From Negativibacillus massiliensis (GTDB lineage Bacteria > Bacillota > Clostridia > Oscillospirales > Ruminococcaceae), in NCBI RefSeq assembly GCF_900148495.1, contig NZ_FTRU01000005.1:173738-237737 (forward strand): a stretch of 64,000 nt of DNA, written 5' to 3'. Positions 1-8,452 of the stretch are shown in pieces; within the stretch, counting starts at the first letter, position 1, and the number at the start of each line of letters is the position of its first letter. The notes under the pieces are model-generated. The model was not told the DNA's origin and ran no database searches. It was given only the letters and a program-made list of their open reading frames with translations. A program made the position numbers and the translations under genes.

Positions 1-88
1 AGTATACGCCCAGATCGCGGACACGGCGGGCAATCAGCTGATTGTACTGACCACCGAAGTCCAGGATGAGTACGTTTTGATGTGACAT
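1..88 (-). CDS. guaA: GMP synthase (glutamine-hydrolysing), N-terminal fragment
   Basis: Only the first 29 codons lie in the window; the gene runs off the left edge. They read [18 protein letters not shown] and continue [11 protein letters not shown], the opening beta strand and first helix of the class I glutamine amidotransferase domain of GMP synthase, which aminates XMP to GMP in purine synthesis. The start ATG (88 to 86) is preceded on the minus strand by AAGGATG about 10 bases upstream. The [13 protein letters not shown] signature is typical of Clostridia GuaA. Other class I amidotransferases differ in this stretch, so the identification is fairly safe despite the truncation. Confidence 0.9.
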   Translation of the reverse strand, partial: MSHQNVLILDFGGQYNQLIARRVRDLGVY

Positions 89-406
89 GAAGACACCATC
101 CTTTCATATTGATAAGCTGAAAATCTTAACGGAATAAAATAAATATTTTACTCTAAATTATAAGATACAAACGCATTTTTGTAAATAACCGCCGCATAAA
201 ATCCACCGCTCTGATAAAAACTCTGGAGAATTGTCAAAGATTTTGTGGATTTGTTTTGCCCGAAATGGGAATTTTGTTTAGAAAAGGAAAAAGATGACGC
301 TGCTATTGTTGGATAAACCGGAAATACTATCTTTGAAAATTGTGAGCAGGGAGAAATTTTCTTCCAAAATAAGAGAAAAAGAATCCCTGCTGAAAGGATG
401 AAACGG
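89..406. other. Divergent intergenic region between guaA and a secreted protein gene
   Basis: About 318 AT-rich bases without a convincing gene. It contains the guaA promoter and leader on the minus strand and the AAAGG ribosome binding site (393-397) of the gene to the right. No clear plus-strand promoter, tRNA or riboswitch was recognised. Confidence 0.5.
157..185 (-). promoter_or_regulatory. Probable guaA promoter
   Basis: On the minus strand TTTACA (185-180) and TATAAT (162-157) are separated by 17 bases, about 70 bases before the guaA start. No purine riboswitch core was recognised between promoter and gene. Confidence 0.6.
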
Positions 407-1111
407 ATGAAAAGACAAAAAGCAGCGGCAGTTTTGCTTGCCCTGAGTTTATTTTTTGCAGTACCAATCAGAGTAGCGGCACAGGAAAGCTCGATGGAAA
501 GTAGGGTCTATCCCCTGATCCTGCCTGCTGGGGAGAGCGTGTCGCTTTCTGCAGAATATTTTGAGATGCGTCTTGGACTAAAGCCCGGTGAGATCGCGGC
601 AATCACCATTACCTCACTCCCTGAAGAGGGCAGCGGAAAATTGATGCTGGACGGGGTGGAAGTGCAGATTTACGACACCATCTTCCGCAGTGAGTTGGAT
701 CGCCTGTGTTATGTACAGGATGAAAATGCCCTTGCAGCTTCTTCCGGATGGTTTAGCTTTATTCCACTCTGCACCTCACAGATTCATGGAAAAGAGGATG
801 TACAGAAGGTGTGTGCAACCTTCCAGATCCGGGAGCAGGAGGATACTGAGGAACGTCCAATCGTGCAGGATGTATTTTGCCACACCAGTGCGCAGACACC
901 GGTATCTGCAGCTCTTTCCTGTATGCAGGGGGAGGTCGTTTATACGATAAGCCGTAAGCCTGCAAAGGGAACGCTCTCCTTTAAGGATGGTCGATGTGTT
1001 TATACACCGCAGGAAGGACAGACAGGAAGTGACAGCTTTGTTCTGACGGCATTGGATGAGCAAGGCAGGGTGTCTGTTCCAATTCGGGTGAGTGTAGCAA
1101 TTCAAAAATAA
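407..1111 (+). CDS. Secreted protein with a C-terminal Ig-like (cadherin/Big-type) domain
   Basis: A 234-residue exported protein of unknown role. A basic start and hydrophobic core (KRQKAAAVLLALSLFFAVP) followed by VAAQ form a signal peptide of about 27 residues. The last 70 residues, with TPQEGQTGSDSFVLTALDEQGRVS, match the G-x-D-S-F-x-x-x-x-x-D-x-x-G pattern of repeated bacterial Ig/cadherin-like domains (PF17963-like). There is no LPxTG or C-terminal anchor, so it is probably released or loosely bound. The ATG at 407 is preferred over the in-frame ATG at 398 because AAAGG (393-397) lies nine bases before 407 but abuts 398. It is a single-gene unit closed by a strong terminator. The middle of the protein (roughly residues 30-160) has no recognised fold. 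Confidence 0.7.
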   Translation: MKRQKAAAVLLALSLFFAVPIRVAAQESSMESRVYPLILPAGESVSLSAEYFEMRLGLKPGEIAAITITSLPEEGSGKLMLDGVEVQIYDTIFRSELDRLCYVQDENALAASSGWFSFIPLCTSQIHGKEDVQKVCATFQIREQEDTEERPIVQDVFCHTSAQTPVSAALSCMQGEVVYTISRKPAKGTLSFKDGRCVYTPQEGQTGSDSFVLTALDEQGRVSVPIRVSVAIQK

Positions 1112-1122
1112 AAGCAGTATCA

Positions 1123-1155
1123 AGAGCCGCAGTCGATCGACTGCGGCTCTTTTTG
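1123..1155 (+). terminator. Rho-independent terminator
   Basis: Long perfect stem built on AGAGCCGCAGTCGA/TCGACTGCGGCTCT followed by TTTTT, directly after the Ig-like protein gene. Confidence 0.9.
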
Positions 1156-1230
1156 GTAAACTTGCATGAGATGATATTGACTGCAAACAGCAGGCTCGAT
1201 ACAATGTTTTCAAAGAAAGAAGGGGTTATT

Positions 1231-2457
1231 ATGAAAAGGTGGTCATTCATTTTAGCGGTGATTCTGGTAATCAGCTTTTGTTTTACGGGATGTCAGAACC
1301 AGCAAATGCTCAGTGTCGAAGAGTACAATGCAAAATATGCAAAAACAATTGATTTTGAAAAGGGAATAGACAATAAAACCTTTGGCAATGCCGATTATCG
1401 TGTCTTTCTTGCGGGGGAATATCACGCCCAAACCAAAGGATATCAGAGCAAAAAGATGCTGATTCAATATCTTCATGAAAATCAGGATGTCGATTATCTG
1501 ATCTGTGAGCTTGGAATGGGACAGGGATTTTTATTAGATGATTATATTCAAACTGGCAATGAGGAAAATTTAATCTTCATGATGGAGGAGTTGGAGGGGA
1601 CTCTTGCTTATACACAGGATGAGTACCAGCTTTGGAAATGGCTGTATGACTACAATCAGCAGCAGCCAGAGAACTGCAAGTTACATATTATTGGCTTGGA
1701 CATAGAATTTCAAAAGAAAACCAGTGTCCGTGGATTATCCCTTTTGATGGATAATTCGGTGACTCCTGCAAAAGAAATCCAACCACTGATAGAAAGGATA
1801 AAAGAATCGGATGGAACTGCGGCCAAGGAATTTCCTCAGGCGTTGGAGAAGTACCCGGAGCAGATGAAGGAGATATTTGGCGAAAATTTTCCATGGGCAG
1901 AGCAGTATGCAAAAAATGTGACAGCAACAGAAAAGTTCTTTGAACTTAATCAATCAGGAGGTGCAAATGCTCATCAAATCAGGGATGACAAGATGACAGA
2001 CAATTTGTTTTTTGCTATGGAACAGCTTCCAGAGGATGCGAAATTCTTCGGACAGTTTGGGGCAGAACATATCCTTCAATCGGAAATGATCACGACCTTT
2101 GTATTACAGGAAAACTATAACCGCTTTGCCATGCAGTTACAGGAGGACGACTCTCCGGTAAAGGGAAAAGTTTGTTCTATTTACCTGGCATTTTTAAAGA
2201 AAAGCCAAAGTCCCCGCTCGACAACCTATTACCCGATGAATGAATCCGAAATACCAATTGATTCGTTTCAGGATTATTATGCGCAGGACACCTTTATCCC
2301 ACTGGACGAAAAGGGAAGCCCATTTGGTCGCTATGGTGAGGAGCAGGTGCAGGACAGAGAAGGTTCTGACAACAAAGCAGCAATGGGTCTGACCGATTAT
2401 TTCCAGAAAATCTTGTTGCTGCCGGATTCAGAAGCATGTGAGCCTTATCAAAAATAA
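1231..2457 (+). CDS. Erythromycin-esterase-like lipoprotein (paralog 1)
   Basis: A 408-residue lipoprotein: hydrophobic signal then FTGC lipobox, so the mature chain starts at about Cys21. The body resembles the erythromycin esterase/EreA-ChaN-like superfamily. An early AGEYHAQ segment (about residue 70) corresponds to the GE-x-H motif, YLICELGM follows, and a late RDDKMTDN...FFGQFGAEH segment (about residues 250-285) resembles the RD-x-x-M-x-x-N...H-N-x-H motif. Known members are metal-independent hydrolases or haem/peptide-related proteins; the substrate here cannot be told. The start at 1231 has AGAAGGGG upstream and gives a proper signal peptide, whereas upstream in-frame starts do not. 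It has the same length as a paralog at 4842-6068 and shares blocks such as FGNAD, YNQQQPEN and LPEDAKFF. Drug resistance is possible but unproven. Confidence 0.7.
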   Translation: MKRWSFILAVILVISFCFTGCQNQQMLSVEEYNAKYAKTIDFEKGIDNKTFGNADYRVFLAGEYHAQTKGYQSKKMLIQYLHENQDVDYLICELGMGQGFLLDDYIQTGNEENLIFMMEELEGTLAYTQDEYQLWKWLYDYNQQQPENCKLHIIGLDIEFQKKTSVRGLSLLMDNSVTPAKEIQPLIERIKESDGTAAKEFPQALEKYPEQMKEIFGENFPWAEQYAKNVTATEKFFELNQSGGANAHQIRDDKMTDNLFFAMEQLPEDAKFFGQFGAEHILQSEMITTFVLQENYNRFAMQLQEDDSPVKGKVCSIYLAFLKKSQSPRSTTYYPMNESEIPIDSFQDYYAQDTFIPLDEKGSPFGRYGEEQVQDREGSDNKAAMGLTDYFQKILLLPDSEACEPYQK

Positions 2458-2471
2458 GTAGAAAAGAAAAA

Positions 2472-2511
2472 CAGAGGAATCTTCTCATAAGAAGATTCCT
2501 CTGTTGCTTTG
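2472..2511 (+). terminator. Terminator hairpin after paralog 1
   Basis: CAGAGGAATCTTC/GAAGATTCCTCTG stem with a six-base loop followed by a weak T-rich tail (TTGCTTT). Confidence 0.7.
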
Positions 2512-2623
2512 TGCGATTTATTTTGCTCCAACGAGCGCAGTCAGAAACAAGCGATCTGCGCGAGAGCGAGGTTTTTTAACTTGCACTTGACCGACAACGC
2601 GAACAGAGTGCAGGTTCAGCCTG

Positions 2624-4006
2624 CTAGAATTTGAGCTTCTTGATGATGTAGTGGGTCAGATCCTTCATTGGGATTCTTTCCTGTTCCATGGTGTCGCGGT
2701 CACGAACGGTTACGCAGCCATCTTCCTTGGACTCGAAGTCGTAGGTGATGCAGAATGGTGTACCGATCTCATCCTGACGGCGGTAACGTTTGCCGATGGA
2801 ACCAGCTTCATCATAGTCAACCATGAAGTGTTCGGACAGCTCAGCGTACAGAGCGCTTGCTTCTTCCGAAAGTTTCTTGGACAGTGGCAGAACGCATGCT
2901 TTGAATGGAGCAAGTGCTGGATGCAGGTGGAGAACAACGCGGGTGTCATTCTTTTCTGCGTCAACGACTTCTTCATCGTAAGCGTCGCACAGGAATGCCA
3001 GAACCACACGGTCAGCGCCCAGAGAAGGCTCGATAACGTATGGAATATAGTGTTCGTTGGTTTCCTGATCGAAGTATTCGATTGGTTTGCCGGAATGTTC
3101 GCTGTGACGGGACAGGTCGTAGTTGGTACGGTCTGCAATGCCCCACAGCTCGCCCCAGCCGAATGGGAACAGGAATTCAAAGTCGGTGGTTGCTTTGGAG
3201 TAGAAGGAAAGTTCTTCCGGCTCATGGTCACGCAGACGCAGATTTTCGTCGGTCATGCCCAGATCAAGCAGCCATTTGTGGCAGAAGTCTTTCCAGTATT
3301 TAAACCATTCCAGGTCGGTGTCTGGTTTGCAGAAGAATTCCAGCTCCATCTGTTCAAATTCTCTGGTACGGAAGGTAAAGTTACCTGGAGTAATTTCGTT
3401 ACGGAAGGATTTACCTACCTGGCAGATACCGAATGGCAGTTTTTTACGGGTAGTACGCTGAACGTTTGCAAAGTTTACAAAGATACCCTGTGCAGTTTCC
3501 GGACGCAGGTAGATCTGGCTCTTAGCGTCTTCGGTTACACCCTGGAAGGTTTTGAACATCAGGTTGAACTGACGGATATCAGTGAAGTTTGTGCTGCCGC
3601 AGTTTGGACACTTGATGCCGTTTTCTTTGATGAAGTTCATCATCTGTTCGTTGCTCCAACCGTCTGCGGATTTGCCGGTGAAGTCTTCGATCAGTTTGTC
3701 TGCACGATGACGGGTCTTGCAGTCTTTGCAGTCCATCAGTGGGTCAGAGAAGCCGCCAACATGGCCGGTAGCAACCCAAACTTCCGGATTCATCAGAATT
3801 GCGCTGTCCAGACCAACGTTGTATGGATTCTGCTGTACAAAGCGTTTCCACCAAGCGCGTTTTACGTTGTTTTTGAGCTCTACACCCAGAGGACCGTAAT
3901 CCCATGTATTAGAAAGACCGCCGTAGATTTCCGAACCGGCAAAAACAAAACCTCTGCCTTTGCACAGAGAAACGATTTTTTCCATTGTTTTTTCAGTGTT
4001 GTTCAT
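2624..4006 (-). CDS. glyS: Glycyl-tRNA synthetase (single-chain, alpha2 type)
   Basis: A 460-residue class II aminoacyl-tRNA synthetase that charges tRNA-Gly. The N-terminus has [26 protein letters not shown], characteristic of the eukaryote/archaea-like homodimeric enzyme rather than the bacterial alpha2beta2 form. A zinc-ribbon-like CPNCGSTNF insertion, the motif 2 region [24 protein letters not shown] and the motif 3 region [13 protein letters not shown] are all present, and a C-terminal anticodon-binding domain follows. ATG 4006 is chosen because GAGGAGGAACACAAG precedes it on the minus strand; an upstream in-frame ATG would put this site inside the gene. Length and motifs are complete. 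No T-box leader was recognised upstream, although glyS in Firmicutes often has one. Confidence 0.97.
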   Translation of the reverse strand: MNNTEKTMEKIVSLCKGRGFVFAGSEIYGGLSNTWDYGPLGVELKNNVKRAWWKRFVQQNPYNVGLDSAILMNPEVWVATGHVGGFSDPLMDCKDCKTRHRADKLIEDFTGKSADGWSNEQMMNFIKENGIKCPNCGSTNFTDIRQFNLMFKTFQGVTEDAKSQIYLRPETAQGIFVNFANVQRTTRKKLPFGICQVGKSFRNEITPGNFTFRTREFEQMELEFFCKPDTDLEWFKYWKDFCHKWLLDLGMTDENLRLRDHEPEELSFYSKATTDFEFLFPFGWGELWGIADRTNYDLSRHSEHSGKPIEYFDQETNEHYIPYVIEPSLGADRVVLAFLCDAYDEEVVDAEKNDTRVVLHLHPALAPFKACVLPLSKKLSEEASALYAELSEHFMVDYDEAGSIGKRYRRQDEIGTPFCITYDFESKEDGCVTVRDRDTMEQERIPMKDLTHYIIKKLKF

Positions 4007-4116
4007 CTTGTGTTCCTCCTCGCGGATAAAGTAAAGACAAGCTCTCAAAAGAACCTTAAAAACTGCTTTTTCAAAGGATTTTTAGCAGGAAAACAGCACC
4101 TGCTTTATATTGTTTA

Positions 4117-4145
4117 ATGATAAACAATTTTAGAAAGGAAGTCAA
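4117..4145 (-). promoter_or_regulatory. glyS promoter
   Basis: Minus-strand TTGACT (4145-4140), 17-base spacer and TATCAT (4122-4117), about 110 bases upstream of the glyS start. A small hairpin (AGCAGG...CCTGCT, 4087-4107) lies in the leader. Confidence 0.6.
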
Positions 4146-4247
4146 GTAAAGAGCTGATAAATAGGAAGGTTTTGCAGGGCAAAAGGATGTCGAAAACGGG
4201 GAAAATATCTTTTTTTGATTTTTTTTTAAAAAATATCAAAAAAGGTG

Positions 4248-4276
4248 TTGACAAATAAAAACAGATGATATATAAT
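4248..4276 (+). promoter_or_regulatory. Strong promoter of the tRNA cluster
   Basis: Consensus TTGACA (4248-4253), 17-base spacer and TATAAT (4271-4276), preceded by an A/T-rich UP-like tract. The tRNA-Pro gene begins 16 bases after the -10 box. The same 20-odd-base upstream block recurs at the right end of the window. Confidence 0.85.
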
Positions 4277-4291
4277 AACACCTGTGCTCGA

Positions 4292-4368
4292 CGAGGCGTA
4301 GCTCAGTTTGGTAGAGTGCTTGGTTTGGGACCAAGATGCCGCAGGTTCAAGTCCTGTCGCCTCGACCA
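4292..4368 (+). tRNA. tRNA-Pro (anticodon TGG)
   Basis: 77-base cloverleaf with CGAGGCG/CGCCTCG acceptor arm, anticodon loop TTTGGGA, GGTTCAAGTCC T arm and encoded CCA end. First gene of a three-tRNA cluster. Confidence 0.95.
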
Positions 4369-4439
4369 CAAAAATTTAGTGAAGCTATTGACAAGGGACA
4401 AGATGTTTGATATAATAATCAAGCTGTTCTCAACAATAC

Positions 4440-4515
4440 GCTGGTGTAGCTCAGTTGGTAGAGCAGCTGATTTGTAATCAGCAGGTCGGGGGTTCGAGTC
4501 CGTCCACCAGCTCCA
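4440..4515 (+). tRNA. tRNA-Thr (anticodon TGT)
   Basis: 76-base cloverleaf: acceptor GCTGGTG/CACCAGC, anticodon stem GCTGA/TCAGC around loop TTTGTAA, GGTTCGAGTCC T arm and encoded CCA. A TTGACA-like box and TATAAT lie in the 71-base spacer before it, so it may also have its own promoter. Confidence 0.95.
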
Positions 4516-4536
4516 CTAAATTTCAAAACAAAATAA

Positions 4537-4621
4537 GGGCGAGTTCCCGAGTGGCCAAAGGGGGCAGACTGTAAATCTGTTGTCAGTGACTTCGGTGGTC
4601 CGAATCCACCCTCGCCCACCA
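4537..4621 (+). tRNA. tRNA-Tyr (anticodon GTA)
   Basis: 85-base class II tRNA with a long variable arm (around GTCAGTGACTTCGGTG), acceptor GGGCGAG/CTCGCCC, anticodon loop CTGTAAA and encoded CCA. Confidence 0.95.
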
Positions 4622-4660
4622 AAAATCCTGGATGCAATCGTGTCCGGGATTTTTTCTTGT
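4622..4660 (+). terminator. Terminator of the tRNA cluster
   Basis: AAAATCCTGGA...TCCGGGATTTTTT hairpin with T run just after tRNA-Tyr. Confidence 0.8.
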
Positions 4661-4841
4661 TTAAAATAAATTTGTAAAAATCTAACCCCAGAGAAATTGT
4701 ATATTTCTCTGGGGTTGTTTTGGCTTTTCCTACAAATTACGTAAAACGATATTGCCTTTTCGAACGGGAAAGAGTATACTGACCGCAAATACCTGCACTG
4801 AGCAGGAAAAAAGTGTGGATACGGAAAAGAGGCGTTTGAGA

Positions 4842-6068
4842 ATGTTAAACAGATGGGTTCCAAAAGGGTGCAAACTGGTTTCTCTGCTGCTTGTATTGGT
4901 GATGGTATTTTCTGGCTGCGGCGGGACGGAGGTGGAGCGATACCTCAAAAAGTATGCAAAACCGGTGGATTTTGAACAGGGGTTGGATAATAAAACCTTC
5001 GGGAATGCAGATAACTACCGCTTCTTCTTCGCAGGAGAAATACACCAACAAACAATGATCTATCCGGCGAAAAAGATGATGCTGCAATACCTGCACGAAA
5101 ATCAGGAGGTCAACTATCTGCTGATGGAAGAAGGCATGGGTGCTGGGCTGCTGATTGACCACTACATCCAGACCGGGGACGAGGAAATTTTAAACTTTGC
5201 GTTGGAGTGCAAAAAAGGACTGCATACCGATGCAGAGCCGGAGCGTGATCTCTGGCAGTGGCTGTATGAGTATAACAGCCAGCAGCCGGAGAATAGGAAA
5301 ATCCACGCAATCGGGATTGATGCTGAATTTAACATCAATGCGATGATAAAAGGTATCTCGTTGCTTGTTGAGCAGCCGGACAAAGTATCCAAAGAGTGGA
5401 AAATGCTGTTTGAGGAGCCGATAGGAGATGAGCAGCAATCCTTTGCAAAGGTGGTTCCGCTGCTTCTCCCGTTAGAAAAACATGAGAAGGAACTGCGCGA
5501 TATTTTTGGGGAAAACTATGAGATTGTCGTCCGAATTGCCGGATACCTGACATCCTTTGTGAGCTATATCCAAAATGGAGGAAGTGGTGAATTGGGTGAT
5601 GAACTTTACAGTTTTCGGGATGAACATTCTCTGGAAAACATCCGTTTTTTGTTAAATACTCTGCCAGAAGATGCAAAATTCTTTGCACAGTTTGGTGCAG
5701 GACATACCTATCAAACATTGGTGAATGATTTTTCAACTGGAACAGAAAATTTCCATCGACTGGGAGCAAGATTAAATGAGGGAAGATTCCCGCTGAAAGG
5801 TCAGGTTTGCTCGATTCTGTATATGGTTGAGCATAAGTTTGATGTCACAGGAAAGAATGAACCTCTGGGTTATTATGATTGGTTTGACAACAGAGTATTT
5901 CAGGATTATTTTGAACAGGCAACCTTCATCCCACTGGATATGGAGGGAAGCCCCTTTACGCAGGAGATAGAAGGGATGATACCAAAAGAAGAAGGTGCGG
6001 CACTGACTGACTACTTCCAGAAAATCCTGATCCTACCAAATTCCGAAGAGGCACCTAAAATTAAATAG
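4842..6068 (+). CDS. Erythromycin-esterase-like lipoprotein (paralog 2)
   Basis: A 408-residue lipoprotein with lipobox FSGC (Cys at about residue 26), paralogous to 1231-2457 along its whole length. Shared blocks include KYAKPVDFEQGLDNKTFGNAD, the GE-x-H motif as AGEIHQQT, the Glu-containing LLMEEGMG, YNSQQPEN, and late RDEHSLEN...FFAQFGAGH. The pair has similar C-termini (LTDYFQKIL). The same broad fold (EreA/ChaN-like) is inferred, with unknown substrate and action outside the membrane. The start at 4842 has AAAAGAGGCG about 10 bases upstream and yields a clean signal peptide. Note the final motif is GxGH here but GxEH in paralog 1, which could mean different activities. Confidence 0.7.
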   Translation: MLNRWVPKGCKLVSLLLVLVMVFSGCGGTEVERYLKKYAKPVDFEQGLDNKTFGNADNYRFFFAGEIHQQTMIYPAKKMMLQYLHENQEVNYLLMEEGMGAGLLIDHYIQTGDEEILNFALECKKGLHTDAEPERDLWQWLYEYNSQQPENRKIHAIGIDAEFNINAMIKGISLLVEQPDKVSKEWKMLFEEPIGDEQQSFAKVVPLLLPLEKHEKELRDIFGENYEIVVRIAGYLTSFVSYIQNGGSGELGDELYSFRDEHSLENIRFLLNTLPEDAKFFAQFGAGHTYQTLVNDFSTGTENFHRLGARLNEGRFPLKGQVCSILYMVEHKFDVTGKNEPLGYYDWFDNRVFQDYFEQATFIPLDMEGSPFTQEIEGMIPKEEGAALTDYFQKILILPNSEEAPKIK

Positions 6069-6080
6069 AGCAAAAGAAAA

Positions 6081-6108
6081 CAGCAGAGGATTTTCCTCTG
6101 CTGTTTTT
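6081..6108. terminator. Bidirectional terminator between convergent genes
   Basis: CAGCAGAGGA-TTT-TCCTCTGCTG stem with T run on the plus side and A run on the other side, serving paralog 2 and the convergent permease gene. Confidence 0.85.
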
Positions 6109-6112
6109 GTTT

Positions 6113-7447
6113 CTATGCTTTTTTGTGGTGTGCCTGATAGTAAAGAATTCCAGCCAGTACCACCGCGCCGCAGAACAGGAAGAAGGCAATAAACATCGGG
6201 TTTTGCAGTCCTCCAGAAAGGATGATGAACGAACCGATGATTGCCAGGAACGGGCAAACCATGCCGCGGAAACGGCTGGTAACTCGTCCTTCTTTCCACA
6301 GGCGGAACACTCTCCAGTACAGTGGAATATATAAAAGGTAACTCATAACGATAGCACCTTCTGAAACGTCGCTGTTTGGCAGCCAACCTTTGATTGTAAC
6401 CAATCCATGGATGCACAGCCAGAGGGTGCACAGCAGGAAGCCCATCAGAGCAGAAACAGCAGGCATACCGTGTTTGTCCAGCTTGCTGAGTGTTTTGCGC
6501 ATTGGGAACATTCCTTCACGCACCGCAATCGAGTATGGCATGCGGATAAATCCGGTAACCAGACCGTTGACCGTTCCAACAACCGAAACAACGACAAACG
6601 CTACAATCGCTTTGCTGAACCATGCACCCAGCAGTCTTTCAGCAGCAACGCTGACGTGTTCATCGCCTAGACGGATGACTTCCATTGGGCCAACATAGCA
6701 GGAAACGCCGACGAAATATAAAACGTACATGGTCAGGACAATCAGAGGACCAAACAGAAGGGCACGCGGCATATTGCGGCGGGAGTCATGCACTTCATGA
6801 GAGATGGAGGTTGCAACAATCCAACCGTCAAACGAGTAGGCGATCGGGCCAAGTGCAGTCAGGATGGATGCACCGGCAACGGTACGGGGATCAACTGCGG
6901 CAAATCCAGCAGCTGGATCACCGAAGATCAATCCACAGATGGCTAAGATAAGCAGTGGAATCAGCTTGATTGCAGTGGTTGCGTTCTGGACACCAGCTCC
7001 AAATTTTGGAACAAGAACATTATAGGTAAAGCAGATGCATAAAAAGGCAAAGCCAATCAAAAGCTGAAGCCCCAGCGTTCCGGGCAGACCAAACAGAATA
7101 CAGGTATAGATGCCAATAACCCAGCTGACCACCGCGGTGATGGATGGATAGTAAACCAAAATCTGAAACCATCCGTAGCCACAGCCTGCCTTGGAGCCCA
7201 GGAATTCCTCGGAGTAACTGAGCAGTCCGCCCACCTGATCGGTTTGGGAAGCAAGCTCTCCAAAGGTCAGACAACCAAAAACGATGGAAATCGCCGATAC
7301 AACAAACAGAACAACACCCCATAGTATGCTGCCGCCGGTGGCAATCAGGATGTTATCGCTTTTAAAGAAGATACCGGAACCGATGCAGATTCCGACAATC
7401 ATTGCGGTAGCCGTGATAAAACCGTACTTTTTCGAAATTTCCTTCAT
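6113..7447 (-). CDS. Amino acid permease, APC superfamily
   Basis: A 444-residue integral membrane protein with about twelve hydrophobic helices. The N-terminus ATAMIVGICIGSGIFFKSD carries the GxG[I/V]F unwound-helix motif of the amino acid-polyamine-organocation superfamily. PIAYSFDGWIVATSISHEV in the middle is the conserved sixth-helix region of LAT/SteT-like exchangers. It probably moves an amino acid by exchange or symport; the substrate cannot be assigned. The ATG at 7447 is preceded on the minus strand by AAGGAGAATATCT. It is transcribed alone, facing the lipoprotein gene and divergent from the XRE regulator, which might control it. Confidence 0.85.
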   Translation of the reverse strand: MKEISKKYGFITATAMIVGICIGSGIFFKSDNILIATGGSILWGVVLFVVSAISIVFGCLTFGELASQTDQVGGLLSYSEEFLGSKAGCGYGWFQILVYYPSITAVVSWVIGIYTCILFGLPGTLGLQLLIGFAFLCICFTYNVLVPKFGAGVQNATTAIKLIPLLILAICGLIFGDPAAGFAAVDPRTVAGASILTALGPIAYSFDGWIVATSISHEVHDSRRNMPRALLFGPLIVLTMYVLYFVGVSCYVGPMEVIRLGDEHVSVAAERLLGAWFSKAIVAFVVVSVVGTVNGLVTGFIRMPYSIAVREGMFPMRKTLSKLDKHGMPAVSALMGFLLCTLWLCIHGLVTIKGWLPNSDVSEGAIVMSYLLYIPLYWRVFRLWKEGRVTSRFRGMVCPFLAIIGSFIILSGGLQNPMFIAFFLFCGAVVLAGILYYQAHHKKA

Positions 7448-7506
7448 AGATATTCTCCTTGATGATATTGATTCCGACAGATGGCTGACCTGTTCGGAAT
7501 GCTTTG

Positions 7507-7535
7507 ATTATCGCACGTTAAAGTGCAAAAATCAA
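7507..7535 (-). promoter_or_regulatory. Permease promoter with a palindrome in the spacer
   Basis: Minus-strand TTGATT (7535-7530), 17 bases and GATAAT (7512-7507). The spacer contains GCAC-GTTAAA-GTGC (7513-7526), an operator-like inverted repeat that a neighbouring repressor could use. Confidence 0.5.
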
Positions 7536-7643
7536 GTGGTTCAGTATAATTTATTGCTTTTAAGGAGAAAAGTGTGCGACTCTACGGAGCGTTTCTTGAA
7601 TTGAAAGGATATTTTTGATAAAGTATCACCAGGGGGTGAGTGA

Positions 7644-8240
7644 ATGGACTGCACAAAGACAGGAAATTTGATTCGGGAACTTCGTTTAAAACAGAACATG
7701 ACTCAGCTTCAGCTGGCTCAGCACATGGGGATCAGTGACAAGACGGTTTCCAAGTGGGAGCGTGGACTGGGATGCCCGGATGTTTCCCTGCTCATCGAGC
7801 TGGCAGCTGCGTTAAAGGTCAGTGTTGAGCAGATTTTGAGCGGGTCACCCGATCTGCCTGGTCAGGAAAAATGGAAAGGAATTGCAAGTATGAGAAAAGC
7901 AAGTTATTATATCTGTCCGGTTTGTGGAAATTTGAATATCTGTACCGGTCCAGCACAGATCAGCTGCTGCGGCAGCAAGCTGGAAGCATGTACAGCACAA
8001 AAGGCATCACCACAACAGAAGCTGTGTGTAGAGGAAATCGATGGAGAATGGTATGTCACCAGCACGCATCCTATGAGTAAGGAGGACTATATCTCCTTTG
8101 TCATCTTTGTTTCGGGTGCAAACCTTCAGGTGTTTGAGCAGTATCCGGAGTGGCCCCTTCAGGCACGGATTCCCAAAAGAGGTCATGGAACCTTGCTGTG
8201 GTATTCCAAAAAAGAAGGACTTTATTATCAGCTGATTTAA
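7644..8240 (+). CDS. XRE-family regulator with zinc-ribbon and desulfoferrodoxin-like C-terminal region
   Basis: A 198-residue protein. Residues 6-60 form a Cro/C1 helix-turn-helix (LRLKQNMTQLQLAQHMGISDKTVSKWERG). It is followed by CPVCGNL...SCCGSKLE, a four-cysteine ribbon, and by a segment with HPMSKEDYISFV, which resembles the HPM-x-x-x-HYI-x-W motif of desulfoferrodoxin/superoxide reductase. The iron-ligand His of HYI is Tyr-preceding Asp here, and the C-terminal CNxHG motif is absent, so enzymatic reductase activity is unlikely. A DNA-binding sensor of metal or redox state is the inference. Start ATG has GGGGGTGAGTG upstream. It is divergent from the amino acid permease. Confidence 0.75.
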   Translation: MDCTKTGNLIRELRLKQNMTQLQLAQHMGISDKTVSKWERGLGCPDVSLLIELAAALKVSVEQILSGSPDLPGQEKWKGIASMRKASYYICPVCGNLNICTGPAQISCCGSKLEACTAQKASPQQKLCVEEIDGEWYVTSTHPMSKEDYISFVIFVSGANLQVFEQYPEWPLQARIPKRGHGTLLWYSKKEGLYYQLI

Positions 8241-8276
8241 GAGAGGTCGGAACTAAAAGTTCCGACCTCTCTTTTT
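8241..8276 (+). terminator. Terminator after the XRE regulator
   Basis: GAGAGGTCGGAACT/AGTTCCGACCTCTC stem and TTTTT. Confidence 0.9.
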
Positions 8277-8353
8277 GCTTTGTCTGGTGAGTGTGTGATT
8301 TTCAAGAGTTTTTTTAAACAAAGTTTTTGACGGTTTTATGGAAAAATCAACGA

Positions 8354-8424
8354 TTGACATTTTTATCTAAAAAGGTATACCATATTGTTATGAAAGTTGC
8401 GAGTGCAACAGTTGTAAACGCAAC
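8354..8424 (+). promoter_or_regulatory. Promoter and tandem MarR operator of the exporter operon
   Basis: TTGACA (8354-8359) with a TATACCAT -10 region near 8376-8383. Just downstream lie two 14-base palindromes, GTTGCGAGTGCAAC (8396-8409) and GTTGTAAACGCAAC (8411-8424), separated by one base. Their place over the transcription start suits autorepression by the MarR protein encoded next. Confidence 0.65.
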
Positions 8425-8452
8425 GATATAACAGGGGGAAAGGAGAGAAAAC

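Noticed and set aside
89..190. Possible purine riboswitch before guaA
   Set aside because: No conserved purine aptamer core was recognised between the promoter and the start.
2651..4117. Long plus-strand frame opposite glyS
   Set aside because: Translates into low-complexity, Cys/Phe-rich sequence without motifs; glyS on the minus strand is complete.
4007..4247. Possible T-box leader of glyS
   Set aside because: No GGTGG-type T-box sequence or specifier arrangement was found; only a promoter and a small hairpin.
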